Source: Pirellulimonas nuda
Lineage (GTDB): Bacteria > Planctomycetota > Planctomycetia > Pirellulales > Lacipirellulaceae
DNA: 64,000 nucleotides
Direction: 5' to 3'
NCBI RefSeq assembly: GCF_007750855.1
Contig: NZ_CP036291.1
Location: 434,001 to 498,000, forward strand
This document shows, piece after piece, positions 26,126 through 35,979 of the stretch. The first letter of the stretch is position 1, and the number at the start of each line of letters is the position of its first letter. A program made the position numbers and the translations under genes. Below the pieces are notes generated by a model. It made no database searches. It saw only the letters and a list, made by a program, of their open reading frames with translations, and was not told where the DNA came from.

Positions 26126-27037
26126 GTGCGGAGCCGCATGCCGTCTCGAGTCGCTAGCTTCCGAATGCTGAGCCCGCTGCTGGCGCTAATACTGCTGGCG
26201 CCGGGGTGCCGGATGATCCGCGCCCGCCACGCGGCGGCCGACCCCGAGGCGCAGAGCCGCGAGCTCTCCCGCCAAGGGGTGTCTGCGCTCGAGCTGGGCG
26301 CCTGGGACCGTGCAGAGCTGCTGCTCCGCAGGGCGGCCGAAGCGATGCCCACCGACGCAGACTCTCGCCGCCACCTGGCCGAGGCGTTGTGGCGGAGCGG
26401 TCAGACCGACGAAGCCGTAGAGCAAGCCCGCACCGCCAGCAGCCTCGACCCGTACGACGCCCGGCTGGCCATCGTCGCGGGGGAGATGCTATTGGCGACC
26501 GGCGACGCGGACGCGGCCCTCGAGCAGGCCAATCGCGCCATCGGGCTCGATTCTTCGCTCGCCGAGGCGTGGGCCTTGCGCGGCCGGGCCCACCGACAAC
26601 TCGGAGAGCCGGACCGCGCCCTAGCCGACCTGCAACGGTGCCTCACGCACGGCCCGGGTGACTGCGGCGTGTTGAACGAGCTGGCGCAGCTCCACCAGTC
26701 GCGTGGCGAACACCAGCGGGCGCTGACCGCGGTGCACCAATGGCTGGACGCGTACACGCCCGGGGCCGAGCCGGCCGAGGCCCTGGTGCTCGAAGGAGAA
26801 ACGTATCTAGCGATGGGGCGGCCGAAGATGGCCGTCGACAGCCTGCACGCCGCTCTTGAGCGGGGGGGAGTCGACGCGCCGACGTTGTACGTCCTCGCCG
26901 AGTGCGAGGCAGCGGCCGGGCGGTACCCCCAGGCGGTCTCGGCTGTCCAACAAGCGCTGGCCGAAGACGCCTCGCACGAACCAAGCCGGGCGTTGCTGGC
27001 CAGGCTCTCGACGGGTCAGGGGCCGACGCTCCGCTGA
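26126..27037 (+). CDS. TPR lipoprotein
   Basis: 303 residues (starts at 26126 or 26138 are both possible). The N-terminus is a lipoprotein signal: LSPLLALILLAPGC with lipobox LAPGC. The rest is a run of tetratricopeptide-like helix pairs, for example SRQGVSALELGAWDRAELLLRRA, LAEALWRSGQTDEAVEQARTA and LRGRAHRQLGEPDRALADLQ, each about 34 residues long, six to seven in total. TPR lipoproteins act as scaffolds at the envelope. Function unknown. It is a separate transcription unit between repeats. Confidence 0.75.
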   Translation: MRSRMPSRVASFRMLSPLLALILLAPGCRMIRARHAAADPEAQSRELSRQGVSALELGAWDRAELLLRRAAEAMPTDADSRRHLAEALWRSGQTDEAVEQARTASSLDPYDARLAIVAGEMLLATGDADAALEQANRAIGLDSSLAEAWALRGRAHRQLGEPDRALADLQRCLTHGPGDCGVLNELAQLHQSRGEHQRALTAVHQWLDAYTPGAEPAEALVLEGETYLAMGRPKMAVDSLHAALERGGVDAPTLYVLAECEAAAGRYPQAVSAVQQALAEDASHEPSRALLARLSTGQGPTLR

Positions 27038-27238
27038 CAGCAACTTCTAGAATCGCCAGAACTCATATCGCCAGTTCCAGAATGCCGAATTAGAATAGTA
27101 AAGAGCCGGGCAGCAGACGGGCCCGGTTCAACCCAGACTGTCCAGCTCCCCTGAACGACGGGTAGGGGGGCCCAGGGCAGGCGACCGGCGGCTGTCCGCC
27201 CTCTCGCTCGTGGCCAGCCGCGTTCGCGGTCCAGGCGC

Positions 27239-27829
27239 ATGGCGCTCGTATCGAGCGTCTTGCGGAGCGGGATGGAGAAATCGCCGATGCAAGATGGCCG
27301 CCCCGAAGAGGAGCAGCGCGCCAGCGCTCTCCGCCGTTACTTTGCCGGACTGACCGAGTACGCCTTCGAGGCAGAACTCGGCGTCGCCGACCCGCCGCTG
27401 GTGGACTACGTCGCGGAGCTGCTGCTCCGCTTCGTCCGCTCCGAAGAGGTGTTCAACGTCCGCAGCGTCCGTGGCCAGCGGCTCACCCAGGTGGCCGACA
27501 TGCTGGCCGAGGCGACCGCCCGCCGCGGCGCCGCCCGCCGCCGGGTGCTCCGGCACATCGGCGACTTCACGCTGTTCTGGACCGGCGTCTACCCCGACAT
27601 CGCCGAGCGGATCCGCCGCGCCGGCGGCAAAGACGCGCTGCTCAACTACCAAGAGCTGGGCAAGAGAAACTACTTGGCCGCCAGCCAAATCCCCGACGAG
27701 GGGGAGAGCGCCCCGGCCGAGCTGTTGCAGCGTCTGAGCGACCAGTTCGAGCTGTGCGCCTACGGCCTCAGCGAGGTGCGTCGGATGTGGAGCGAGGCGG
27801 ACCCGGCGGGGCCGCAGATCATCGTGTGA
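27239..27829 (+). CDS. conserved hypothetical protein
   Basis: 196 residues, helical and charged, with no signal peptide or membrane segment. Recognisable stretches are LVDYVAELLLRFVRSEEVFNVRS, VLRHIGDFTLFWTGVYPDIAERI and ELLQRLSDQFELCAYGLSEVRRMW; these look like conserved parts of a planctomycete family but I cannot assign a role. The first ATG is at 27239; others at 27272 and 27287 are possible. It lies 100 bases before the cobalamin adenosyltransferase start, separated by an inverted repeat. Confidence 0.6.
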   Translation: MALVSSVLRSGMEKSPMQDGRPEEEQRASALRRYFAGLTEYAFEAELGVADPPLVDYVAELLLRFVRSEEVFNVRSVRGQRLTQVADMLAEATARRGAARRRVLRHIGDFTLFWTGVYPDIAERIRRAGGKDALLNYQELGKRNYLAASQIPDEGESAPAELLQRLSDQFELCAYGLSEVRRMWSEADPAGPQIIV

Positions 27830-27831
27830 GT

Positions 27832-27926
27832 GAGAGGGGTGAGGGACGAGGGACGAGACTTTCGTGACGGTCTGCTTGTACAATGGCCGCGCGTTCTCGC
27901 CCCTCGCCCCTAACCCCTCGCCCCTC
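27832..27926. repeat. intergenic inverted repeat (GAGGGGTGAGGGACGAGG family)
   Basis: Left GAGAGGGGTGAGGGACGAGG (27832 on), right TCTCGCCCCTCGCCCCTAAC and CCCTCGCCCCTC (27895-27926). It ends three bases before the adenosyltransferase ATG. The same family recurs at 56078-56178, again directly before a start codon. Confidence 0.85.
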
Positions 27927-27929
27927 GGA

Positions 27930-28487
27930 ATGAAGATCTACACCCGCACCGGCGACGAGGGCCGGACCGGCCTGTTCGGCGGAGGACGCGTCAGCAAGGC
28001 CGACGCCCGCATCGAGGCCTACGGCGCCGTCGATGAACTCAACGCCACGCTCGGGGCGGCCCGCGCCGCCATGGCGGGCATCGAGGCGCTCGCGGACGCA
28101 GACGCCGTGCTCCACGAGGCCCAGAACCGGCTCTTCGACCTGGGGGCAGAGCTCGCCACGCCCGACGCCGCGAAGCGGGGACTGGCGGTGATCGGCCCGG
28201 ACGACGCCCAGCACCTCGAGGCGATGATCGACCGTCACGAGGCGTTGCTGCCCGAGCTCAAGACCTTTGTCCTGCCCGGCGGCACCTCCGCCGCAGCGCT
28301 GCTGCACGTGGCCCGCACCGTGTGCCGGCGCGCCGAGCGCCAGTGCGTGGCGTTCGGCGAGCAGCACCTGGTGCGGCCCGACGTGCTGATCTACCTCAAC
28401 CGCTTGAGCGACCTGCTGTTCGTCCTGGCCCGCGCAGTCAACCACGCGCAGGGCGTCTCCGACACGCCTTGGGAAAAGAAGTCCTGA
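27930..28487 (+). CDS. cob(I)yrinic acid a,c-diamide adenosyltransferase, PduO type
   Basis: 185 residues from the ATG at 27930. The PduO-type signature starts at the N-terminus: MKIYTRTGDEGRTGLFGGGRVSKADARIEAYGAVDELNATLG, the ATP-binding P-loop-like region. The helical bundle follows, with FVLPGGTSAAALLHVARTVCRRAER near the C-terminus, where Arg and Glu residues contact ATP, and RLSDLLFVLARAVNH at the end. It adenosylates cob(I)alamin to make coenzyme B12. No B12 riboswitch is visible and no other cobalamin gene is nearby. Confidence 0.92.
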   Translation: MKIYTRTGDEGRTGLFGGGRVSKADARIEAYGAVDELNATLGAARAAMAGIEALADADAVLHEAQNRLFDLGAELATPDAAKRGLAVIGPDDAQHLEAMIDRHEALLPELKTFVLPGGTSAAALLHVARTVCRRAERQCVAFGEQHLVRPDVLIYLNRLSDLLFVLARAVNHAQGVSDTPWEKKS

Positions 28488-28493
28488 CGACGG

Positions 28494-28595
28494 GAACCGC
28501 CAAGACGCCAAGACCGCCACGACGCGCCAAGAATGCAGTTCCGGCCTCGTCTTTTTCTTTGGCGCGACTTGGCGCTCGTGGCGTCTTGGCGGTTT
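28494..28595. repeat. intergenic inverted repeat (ACCGCCAAGACGCC family)
   Basis: The left arm starts AACCGCCAAGACGCCAAGA (28495) and the right arm ends GTGGCGTCTTGGCGGTTT (28578-28595). Each arm is about 40 bases and imperfect. The same family forms two layers of the nested element at 30130-30408. Confidence 0.85.
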
Positions 28596-28673
28596 AAGCG
28601 CTTTACCGGCGGCGGCGGGCTGCTTAAGCTGTCGCCCAGTCTCTTTCCTAGCTCTTCTCAGCGGAGAAGTCGT

Positions 28674-30125
28674 ATGGTCGCTCGGTTAGCGTGTGCCTTG
28701 GCCCTGTTGCTGCTTCTGGCTCCATCGGCAGCGCTCGCGCAGCTCGAAGCCCCCACCGAGGCCCCGGCTGAATCCCGTGCTGAGGCTCCGCCCGAGCCGC
28801 CGACGCTCGAGTCGGTCGCCGCTGCCGCGGGCGCCGCGCAGGTCGCCGCCAACAACGCCTGGATGCTCACCTCCTGCGCCCTGGTCTTATTCATGACGGC
28901 CCCCGGGCTGGCGATGTTCTACGGCGGACTTGTGCGCAAGAAGAACGTCCTGTCGGTGATGATGCAGTGCCTGTTTCTGATGGGGCTGATGACCTGCATC
29001 TGGGCGTTGTACGGGTACTCGCTCGCGTTTGGCAGCGGCGGGCCCTACATCGGCAACGGCGACTACCTGTTCATGCAGGGGGTCGAGCGCGAATGGGACC
29101 CGGTCGCCAACGCGCCGACCGAGCCGATGTATCAAGTCGATGGCGTCGACACGATCCCGATGCTGACCCACATGCTGTTCCAAGGGATGTTCTTCATCAT
29201 CACGCCGGCGCTGATCTGCGGCGCCTTCGCAGAGCGGATGAAGTTCAGCGCCATGACGGCGTTCGTGATCCTGTGGGGCACCATCGTCTACCTGCCTCTC
29301 TGCCACTGGGTGTGGGGGGGAGGGATCTTGGCGTTCGGCGCCGACGGCGCCTGGGCCGGAGGCGCGCTCGACTTCGCCGGCGGCACCGTGGTGCATATCA
29401 GCTCCGGCGTTTCGGCGCTGATTTGCGCCATCATGATCGGACGCCGCATCGGCTTCGGCACCGCCGACCTGCGTCCGCACAACCTCACCTACACCGCGCT
29501 GGGCGCGGGGATGCTGTGGGTCGGCTGGTTCGGGTTCAACGCCGGCAGCGAGCTGGCCTGCGACCACCTCACCTCCAGCGCCTTTGCCGTGACGCACTTC
29601 TCTGCGGCCGCCGGGGCGGTCGCCTGGGCCGCCTACGAGTGCGTCACCCGCGGCAAGCCAAGCGTGCTGGGCGCCGCGTCGGGCGCCGTGGCGGGGCTGG
29701 TCTGCATCACCCCGGCGGCCGGTTTCGTGAACCCGATGCCCGCGCTCGCCATGGGCGCCGCGGCGGGCGTGGTGTGCGCCTGGTCGTGCGGAACGCTCAA
29801 GCACATGCTGGGCTACGACGACGCGCTCGACGCGTTCGGCGTGCACGGCGTCGGCGGCACCCTGGGCGCGGTGCTAACCGGCGTGTTCGCCACGCGGGCG
29901 TGCTGGGACATCGACGGCGGCAAGCCGTTGGGGCTGATCGAGGGGGGCTCGGTGATCACCGGGCAGATCGTGGCGGTGGCGGTGACCTGGGTCTACAGCA
30001 TCGTCGCCACGATCATCCTGCTGAAGCTGGTCGACCTAACGATCGGCATCCGGGTAACCGAAGAAGGCGAACGCCGCGGCCTCGACATCACCGAGCACGA
30101 AGAAGAAGGCTACATCATCCCGTAA
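28674..30125 (+). CDS. amt: ammonium transporter
   Basis: About 483 residues from the ATG at 28674, preceded by GGAGAAG. A signal peptide (ALLLLLAPSAALA) and a Pro/Glu/Ala linker of about 40 residues lead to an 11-helix Amt/MEP/Rh channel. Family motifs: APGLAMFYGGLVRKKNVLSVMMQ, the pore His in GGTVVHISSGVSAL, and the second pore His in AFGVHGVGGTLGAVLTG. Tail GLDITEHEEEGY is the usual PII-interacting end. The glnB gene follows about 360 bases downstream, the classic amt-glnK pairing, so transport is probably gated by PII. Confidence 0.95.
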   Translation: MVARLACALALLLLLAPSAALAQLEAPTEAPAESRAEAPPEPPTLESVAAAAGAAQVAANNAWMLTSCALVLFMTAPGLAMFYGGLVRKKNVLSVMMQCLFLMGLMTCIWALYGYSLAFGSGGPYIGNGDYLFMQGVEREWDPVANAPTEPMYQVDGVDTIPMLTHMLFQGMFFIITPALICGAFAERMKFSAMTAFVILWGTIVYLPLCHWVWGGGILAFGADGAWAGGALDFAGGTVVHISSGVSALICAIMIGRRIGFGTADLRPHNLTYTALGAGMLWVGWFGFNAGSELACDHLTSSAFAVTHFSAAAGAVAWAAYECVTRGKPSVLGAASGAVAGLVCITPAAGFVNPMPALAMGAAAGVVCAWSCGTLKHMLGYDDALDAFGVHGVGGTLGAVLTGVFATRACWDIDGGKPLGLIEGGSVITGQIVAVAVTWVYSIVATIILLKLVDLTIGIRVTEEGERRGLDITEHEEEGYIIP

Positions 30126-30821
<696 letters not shown>

Positions 30822-30880
30822 CGGTTGGCGTCCCCCGCCGAGAACTCTCGCAGAGGCGCGAAGACGTAGAAAGACCATCA

Positions 30881-30962
30881 GAATGACCAATGTCCAAGCC
30901 CCAATGAACAGTCCGCGCAAGCGAATTTCTCTTGGACATTGAGGCTTGGATCGTTGGTCATT
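30881..30962. repeat. inverted repeat (GAATGACCAATGTCCAAG family) after glnB
   Basis: The left arm GAATGACCAATGTCCAAGCC (30881-30900) is answered by CTTGGACATTGAGGCTTGG and GTTGGTCATT (30931-30962). It ends about 20 bases before the IS200 left end, so the IS inserted beside it. A weaker outer arm, CTCTCGCAGAGGCGCG, lies at 30845. Confidence 0.85.
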
Positions 30963-30984
30963 GTCCCTGCGATGGGTCTGAAAC

Positions 30985-31545
30985 CCTCGCCTTCAGGCGA
31001 AGCCTTTAGGTTCATATATTGGGTGGATGGAGAACTACCGCACGGGTGCGCATAGCCGCTATGACATCAAGTATCACTTCGTGTGGGTGACGAAGTACCG
31101 GAAGCAGGTCCTTTCGGGTGCAGTAGGCACACGGGTTCGGGACTTGGTGCGTGAGGTCTGCCGGACCAATGACATCGAGATTCTGCAGGGGTCGGTGTCG
31201 CTCGATCACGTGCACGTATTGCTGTCGTGCCCGCCGACACTCTCGCCGAGCAAGATTATGCAGTCCATCAAGGGGAAGACGTCGCGGAAGCTGATGATGG
31301 AGTTCAAGCACATTGAGAGGCGGTTCTGGGGTCGGCATCTGTGGGCGCGGGGCTACTTCGTGGCGACCAGCGGTAACGTGACCGACGAGGCTATCGCGGC
31401 GTACATCCGCGGGCAGGACGGCGCCGAACCAAGCGATGGTGACGACCGATTCCAAGTTACCCCACCATCGTGAGTTGAGGACTTCAGTCCGAATCTCACG
31501 GAACGTCCAAACCCACCGGCTTCAGCCGGTGGTAGTTTAGTTCTT
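30985..31545 (+). mobile_element. IS200/IS605-type element, tnpA only
   Basis: An IS200-like unit of about 560 bases. The left end has the hairpin TCGCCT-TC-AGGCGA (about 30994-31007) and the right end a 9-base hairpin CCACCGGCT-TC-AGCCGGTGG (about 31512-31531). Between them is one transposase gene; there is no tnpB. Such elements move as single-stranded DNA by tyrosine HUH chemistry and leave no inverted terminal repeats or target duplications. The element splits glnB from glnD and ends about 15-20 bases before the glnD start. Exact termini are inferred from the hairpins. Confidence 0.8.
31027..31473 (+). CDS. tnpA: IS200-type transposase (HUH Tyr transposase)
   Basis: 148 residues, full length for the family. 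The N-terminus YDIKYHFVWVTKYRKQVL is the typical first strand. The metal-binding HUH motif is LDHVHVLLSCPP around residue 60; KIMQSIKGKTSRKL follows; and the catalytic Tyr lies in the late helix DEAIAAYIRGQ. The enzyme would cut and rejoin single strands next to the end hairpins. The reading frame is intact, so the element may be active. Base composition is similar to its neighbours. Confidence 0.92.
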   Translation: MENYRTGAHSRYDIKYHFVWVTKYRKQVLSGAVGTRVRDLVREVCRTNDIEILQGSVSLDHVHVLLSCPPTLSPSKIMQSIKGKTSRKLMMEFKHIERRFWGRHLWARGYFVATSGNVTDEAIAAYIRGQDGAEPSDGDDRFQVTPPS

Positions 31546-31560
31546 ACCCCGGACCACGAC

Positions 31561-34203
31561 GTGCCTAGTGGCGACTCCAAGCCCGGCGTCCCGCGCCTTC
31601 GGTCGGAGCTGCTGGAGGTCCGCGACGCGCTCGAGGCGGCGCGGCAGCAGTTCCGGCACGGGCACGACCTGGGCGCCGACGCGGTGCGGCTGTGCGGGCG
31701 GTTCACCGGCCACGTCGATACGGCGCTGACGCGTTTGTTCGAGTCGGCGGTGGCGGACGCCCCGGCCGGCGAGGCCGCAGCGATCCGCGCCGGGTGCGTG
31801 CTCGCGCCGATCGGCGGCTACGGGCGCCGGCAGTTGGCGCCCTACTCGGACATCGACCTGATGATCCTCCACGCCGGCGGCGCCGCGGCCGGCGCCGCCA
31901 AGAACCTCGCCCGCCGGCTGACGCAAGACATCTTCGACGCCGGCATGGCGCTCGGTCAGAGCCTCCGGACCGTGGAAGAGGCGCTCTCCCTCTCGAAGCA
32001 GGACGCCGTGATCGCCTCCTCGCTGGTGGAGGCGCGTCAGTTGATCGGGTCGGCGGAGGTCTACCAGAAGTTCCGCACCCAGTTCGAGGCCTCGGTCCGC
32101 CGCCGGGCCCGCTACTTCTGCGGGATGTTCGTCGAGGCCCGACGCGAAGAGCGGCTCAAGTACGGCGAGACCATCTACCTGCTCGAACCCAACATCAAGC
32201 GCTCGCGCGGGGCCCTGCGAGACATCCACCTGCTGCGCTGGCTGTGGTACACCCAGCACGGCGTTTCCGACTTCGATCGGCTGCAGTCGATGGGGGTCGT
32301 CTCGATGTTCGACTACCGGCGGCTGACCTCGGCGCGCGACTTCTTGATGCGCGTGCGGAACGACCTGCACCTCGAAGCGGGCAAGGCCCGCGACGACCTG
32401 GCGCGCGCCGAGCAACTACGGATGGCGGAGAAGATGGGCTACCGCGGCCGCGACGGCCTGCGCCCGGTTGAGCAGTTCATGCGAGACTACTTCCGCCACG
32501 CCTCGCACGTGTGGTTCTTGGCGGCCCGGGTCTCCGAGCTGACGCAGCCCAAGCCGACGGTCGACCGCGTCCTCGGTCCGGTGGTCGGCCGGTACCTGGA
32601 CCACGACTACCGGGTCGGGGTCCGCGACATCCACGCCACCGGCGACGGGCGGGCCAAGCTCACCAGCCGCGTTGAGGAGGTGCTTCGGCTGGTCGATTTG
32701 GCGAGGCTCTACCAGAAGCGGATCGGCGCCGAGACGTGGTACCTGGTGTACCGCGCGAGCCCGACGTTCACTACCGAGCTGTCCCCCGACGCGGCCGCGC
32801 GGTTCCTGGCGATCCTCGACAACCCCACCGGCCTGGGCGAGCTGCTCCGCCGCATGCACGACCTGGGGGTGCTGGAGAAGGTGGTGCCCGAGTTCACCCA
32901 CGCGCGGTGCCTGTTGCAGTTCAACCAGTACCACAAGTACACGGTGGACGAGCACTGCATCCGCGCCGTGCAGGAGGCGGCCGCCTTCGAGACACGCGAA
33001 GACGGGCTGGGCGCCGTGTACCGGGCGTTGCCTCAGAAGCGGCTCTTGCACCTTGCGCTCGTGATCCACGACCTGGCGAAAGGGCGGGACGGCGACCACT
33101 CCGTGCTGGGCGCCGAGTTGGCCCGCCAGAACGCCCGGCGGCTCGGCCTGTCTGAGGCGGACGGCGAGACGCTGGCGTGGTTGGTGCTCAAGCACCTAGA
33201 GATGGCGCTGGTGGCCTTCCGCCGCAACACGGGCGACCCTCAGACCGTGGCCGCGTTCGCCCAAGACGCCGCGACCCCCGAGCGGCTGACGCTGCTCTAC
33301 CTGATCACCTGTGCCGACTTCGCGGCGGTCGGCCCCGGCGTGCTCAACGCGTGGAAGGTGGAAGTGCTCTCCGACCTCCACCGACGCGCGCTCGCGGTGC
33401 TCCAGCCGGAGCGGACGCCCTCGGACGACGAGCGGCGCGGCGCGGTGCGCGGCCAGGTGTGGGCCCGGCTTAGCGAGCCGGAGCGGGACGACCCCTGGTT
33501 CGCCCAGCAGTTTGCGGCGCTGCCAGAGTCGTTCGTCACCGGCCGCCCCGCGGGGGACGTGGCCGACACGCTGCAGCGGCTGAAGAGGCTCTCCGACGGA
33601 CGGGGCGACGCGTGGGGCGTGTCGCGTCCCGAGACCGGCACCACCGAGCTGCTGGCCGGCGTCGATCGCGGCTCGGGGCGCGGGGTCTTCTCTGCGATGG
33701 CCGGCGCGCTCAGCGCATCGGGCATGCAGATCCTCGCCGCGGAGACCGCGTCGCTGGCCGACCAGATGCTGCTGCTGCGTTACGTGGTGGAAGACCGCGG
33801 TCCGTCCGGCGACCCCGGCCGCGTCGCTCAGGCCGCGGCCAAGATGGTGGCCGCGATCGACAGCGACAAGGCGCCCAAGTTCCCACGCATCTGGGGGGTC
33901 GAACAACAACACACCGACGCACGTCTGTCCGATCTCCCGACCGAGGTCCGCCTCAACGCGTCGGTGTCGCAGGAACACCTGATCGTCGAGGTGTTCACGC
34001 TCGACCGGCGTGGCCTGCTGTACCACCTGGCCCGGGCGCTGCACGACCTGGAATTGGTGATCGCCGTGGCGAAGATCGGCACCTACCTCGACCAGGTGGT
34101 CGACGTGTTCTACGTGGCCGAACGCGACGGCGGCAAACCAGCCGGCGAAGAGCGGTTCGAAGCGATCCGCGCGAGGCTCATCGAAGTCATCGACGCGAGT
34201 TGA
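31561..34203 (+). CDS. glnD: [protein-PII] uridylyltransferase/uridylyl-removing enzyme
   Basis: 880 residues, the normal GlnD length and layout. Nucleotidyltransferase motif GGYGRRQLAPYSDIDL at about residue 85; HD hydrolase with VIHDLAKGRDGDH around 502; ACT domains near 706 (GRGVFSAMAGALSAS) and 809 (VFTLDRRGLLYHLARAL). It attaches UMP to PII in nitrogen shortage and removes it with glutamine, which binds the ACT domains. The start is a GTG at 31561; the IS200 right end lies directly before it, so the native leader may have been replaced. Together with amt and glnB it forms a nitrogen-sensing cluster. Confidence 0.95.
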   Translation: MPSGDSKPGVPRLRSELLEVRDALEAARQQFRHGHDLGADAVRLCGRFTGHVDTALTRLFESAVADAPAGEAAAIRAGCVLAPIGGYGRRQLAPYSDIDLMILHAGGAAAGAAKNLARRLTQDIFDAGMALGQSLRTVEEALSLSKQDAVIASSLVEARQLIGSAEVYQKFRTQFEASVRRRARYFCGMFVEARREERLKYGETIYLLEPNIKRSRGALRDIHLLRWLWYTQHGVSDFDRLQSMGVVSMFDYRRLTSARDFLMRVRNDLHLEAGKARDDLARAEQLRMAEKMGYRGRDGLRPVEQFMRDYFRHASHVWFLAARVSELTQPKPTVDRVLGPVVGRYLDHDYRVGVRDIHATGDGRAKLTSRVEEVLRLVDLARLYQKRIGAETWYLVYRASPTFTTELSPDAAARFLAILDNPTGLGELLRRMHDLGVLEKVVPEFTHARCLLQFNQYHKYTVDEHCIRAVQEAAAFETREDGLGAVYRALPQKRLLHLALVIHDLAKGRDGDHSVLGAELARQNARRLGLSEADGETLAWLVLKHLEMALVAFRRNTGDPQTVAAFAQDAATPERLTLLYLITCADFAAVGPGVLNAWKVEVLSDLHRRALAVLQPERTPSDDERRGAVRGQVWARLSEPERDDPWFAQQFAALPESFVTGRPAGDVADTLQRLKRLSDGRGDAWGVSRPETGTTELLAGVDRGSGRGVFSAMAGALSASGMQILAAETASLADQMLLLRYVVEDRGPSGDPGRVAQAAAKMVAAIDSDKAPKFPRIWGVEQQHTDARLSDLPTEVRLNASVSQEHLIVEVFTLDRRGLLYHLARALHDLELVIAVAKIGTYLDQVVDVFYVAERDGGKPAGEERFEAIRARLIEVIDAS

Positions 34204-34249
34204 AGCGACGCGGGTTGCATCGCACGCGCGGCGCCCATCACAACCACCC

Positions 34250-34279
34250 ATAGCCGACGGGCTCCGCCCCGTCGGCTAT
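34250..34279. terminator. perfect 12-base hairpin between glnD and nrfA
   Basis: ATAGCCGACGGG (34250-34261), loop CTCCGC, CCCGTCGGCTAT (34268-34279). It sits between convergent genes; the same 12-base stem recurs exactly at 57250-57279 and in part at 48810. No T-run; it is a bidirectional terminator candidate. Confidence 0.6.
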
Positions 34280-35979
34280 TCGGCTGGGCGCTCTTCTTCG
34301 GTGGGCTGCGTGGGGGTCACCCCCTCGACCGAATCGGTCTTGGCCTCTTCGATGTCCGGCGCGTCCGGCGCCCGCAGCCGGAGCGCCGCGGCCTGGGCCT
34401 GTCGGCTGTAGTCGATCGACTCGCCGAGGATACGCGCCGCCTCTTGGTCGGCGTGGAAGCCGCGGGAGTTTTCGCTGCTGATGTAGTCGAGCCGCCACAT
34501 CGCCTTGCGCTGCAGCGTCAGCGCGTCGGCCAGCGCCGCCTCGTCCGCCCCGGCGGCCTTGGCCTCGAGGATCGCGTCGAGCATGTCGGTCATGGCGCCG
34601 GCGGCGCGTTCGAGCAGCTCCTGGTTTCTGCCCTGGATGGTCTCGATCCGCGTGCGGAGGTCAGACTCGCTGGTGTGGTGGCAGTTCTGGCACGCGGCGT
34701 TGAGGTTCTCCATCGGCGAGCGGACGTGGTGGTTGCTCACCTTCATGGCGCCGACGCGTTGGTACGGCATGTGGCAGTCGGCGCAGCTCACGCCGCTGCG
34801 GGCGTGGATCCCCTGGCTCCAAAGCTCAAACTCCGGGTGCTGCGCCTTGAAGACGTGGGCGCCCGTTTCTGCTTGCACGTAGTCGTAGAACGCTTCGCCG
34901 TTGGGGAACTTGGTCTCTTCCCAAGTCTTCTCCTCGTCTTCCATCCGCAGCCCGTTTTTCCACGGGAACTCGAGCGTCATCTTGTTGGCGCAGTAGTACT
35001 CAACGTGGCACTGCCCGCACACGAACGACCGCATCTCCTGACGCGAGGCGTCCGCGTTGGGGTCGTACTGCTTGGCGCGGTCGCCGCGGCGCCACTTCTC
35101 GATGCTGGGCAGGTGCGGCACGGGGGCGTCCCCCGCCGCGAGCGCGGCGATCCCGTTCACGAACCCGGGGCGGGTGACGCGGATCGCCATTGTGCCCGGG
35201 TCGTGGCAGTCGATGCAGGTCACCGGGTGCGCCTCGCCGATGACCGGGTGGTCCTTCGGCACGGGCTGGCCCGCCATCTCGCCCTGGAAGCCCCCGTCGG
35301 GCGCCTGGGGGAACACGGGCTCGTTCTCGTCCGGGGTGCCGTCGGGCATCTGCTTGAGCATGTTGAGCACCTCCTCGTAGGTCTTGGTGCTGACCTCTTC
35401 AAACCCTTTCTGCACCGCCGCCATGTTGAACCCCGCGGAGAGCGCCGCGTCGTCGGCCGGCTCGCCGAGGGCCTCCAGGCCTACCTTCCTGTACAGCACG
35501 CTGATCGACCCGTGGCAGTGCAGGCACGCGCCGGCCTGCGGCTTCTTGGTGACGCGTTCGGTGACCCCCTGGTCGTACAGCATGTAGGCGTGGCCGCGGG
35601 CCTTGCGGTAGTCGATGCTGAAGGCGTAGCCCGCGTACAGCCGCTTCAGCCACGGCTGCTCGTCCAGTTTCGACTCGGGCATGGCGTTGCTGCCGCCGTA
35701 GAACTTGTCGCCGGCGGTCGACTTCCAGCCGTCGAACTGGTGGGGCCAGTTCTGGCCCCAGGGGATGGGGTCGGTAGAGATCTCGGTCACCTCCGCCACG
35801 CGGACGAACGGCTGCCGTTCTGCCTGTTTGTGGCCGAACATGATGACCAGCACCCACGCCACCAGCGCGGTCGCGATGGCCGCGGCCAGAAACGCCAGCA
35901 TCAACAGGGCGGCGGCGCTCATGCCGGAGCGAACGGGGCCTCGGCGTCGGGCGGGGCGGCGGTTGGTATGTAGATTCAT
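34276..35979 (-). CDS. nrfA: ammonia-forming cytochrome c nitrite reductase (CXXCH-type NrfA)
   Basis: 567 residues. An N-terminal membrane anchor or signal (residues 20-50) precedes the pentaheme domain. Heme motifs: CLHCH at 152, CIDCH at 255, CGQCH at 321, CADCH at 399, CQNCH at 430. The [10 protein letters not shown] and CADCHMPY stretches are characteristic of NrfA. The first, catalytic heme normally has CXXCK; here it is CXXCH, a variant known from some bacteria. The enzyme reduces nitrite to ammonium with six electrons in the periplasm. nrfH overlaps its start by four bases, forming the usual NrfHA pair. A charged, Glu-rich tail follows the last heme. Confidence 0.85.
   Translation of the reverse strand: MNLHTNRRPARRRGPVRSGMSAAALLMLAFLAAAIATALVAWVLVIMFGHKQAERQPFVRVAEVTEISTDPIPWGQNWPHQFDGWKSTAGDKFYGGSNAMPESKLDEQPWLKRLYAGYAFSIDYRKARGHAYMLYDQGVTERVTKKPQAGACLHCHGSISVLYRKVGLEALGEPADDAALSAGFNMAAVQKGFEEVSTKTYEEVLNMLKQMPDGTPDENEPVFPQAPDGGFQGEMAGQPVPKDHPVIGEAHPVTCIDCHDPGTMAIRVTRPGFVNGIAALAAGDAPVPHLPSIEKWRRGDRAKQYDPNADASRQEMRSFVCGQCHVEYYCANKMTLEFPWKNGLRMEDEEKTWEETKFPNGEAFYDYVQAETGAHVFKAQHPEFELWSQGIHARSGVSCADCHMPYQRVGAMKVSNHHVRSPMENLNAACQNCHHTSESDLRTRIETIQGRNQELLERAAGAMTDMLDAILEAKAAGADEAALADALTLQRKAMWRLDYISSENSRGFHADQEAARILGESIDYSRQAQAAALRLRAPDAPDIEEAKTDSVEGVTPTQPTEEERPAE

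Noticed and set aside
30985-31545. Whether the IS carries tnpB or a guide RNA
   Set aside because: The element ends about 70 bases after tnpA with its right-end hairpin; there is no room for tnpB.
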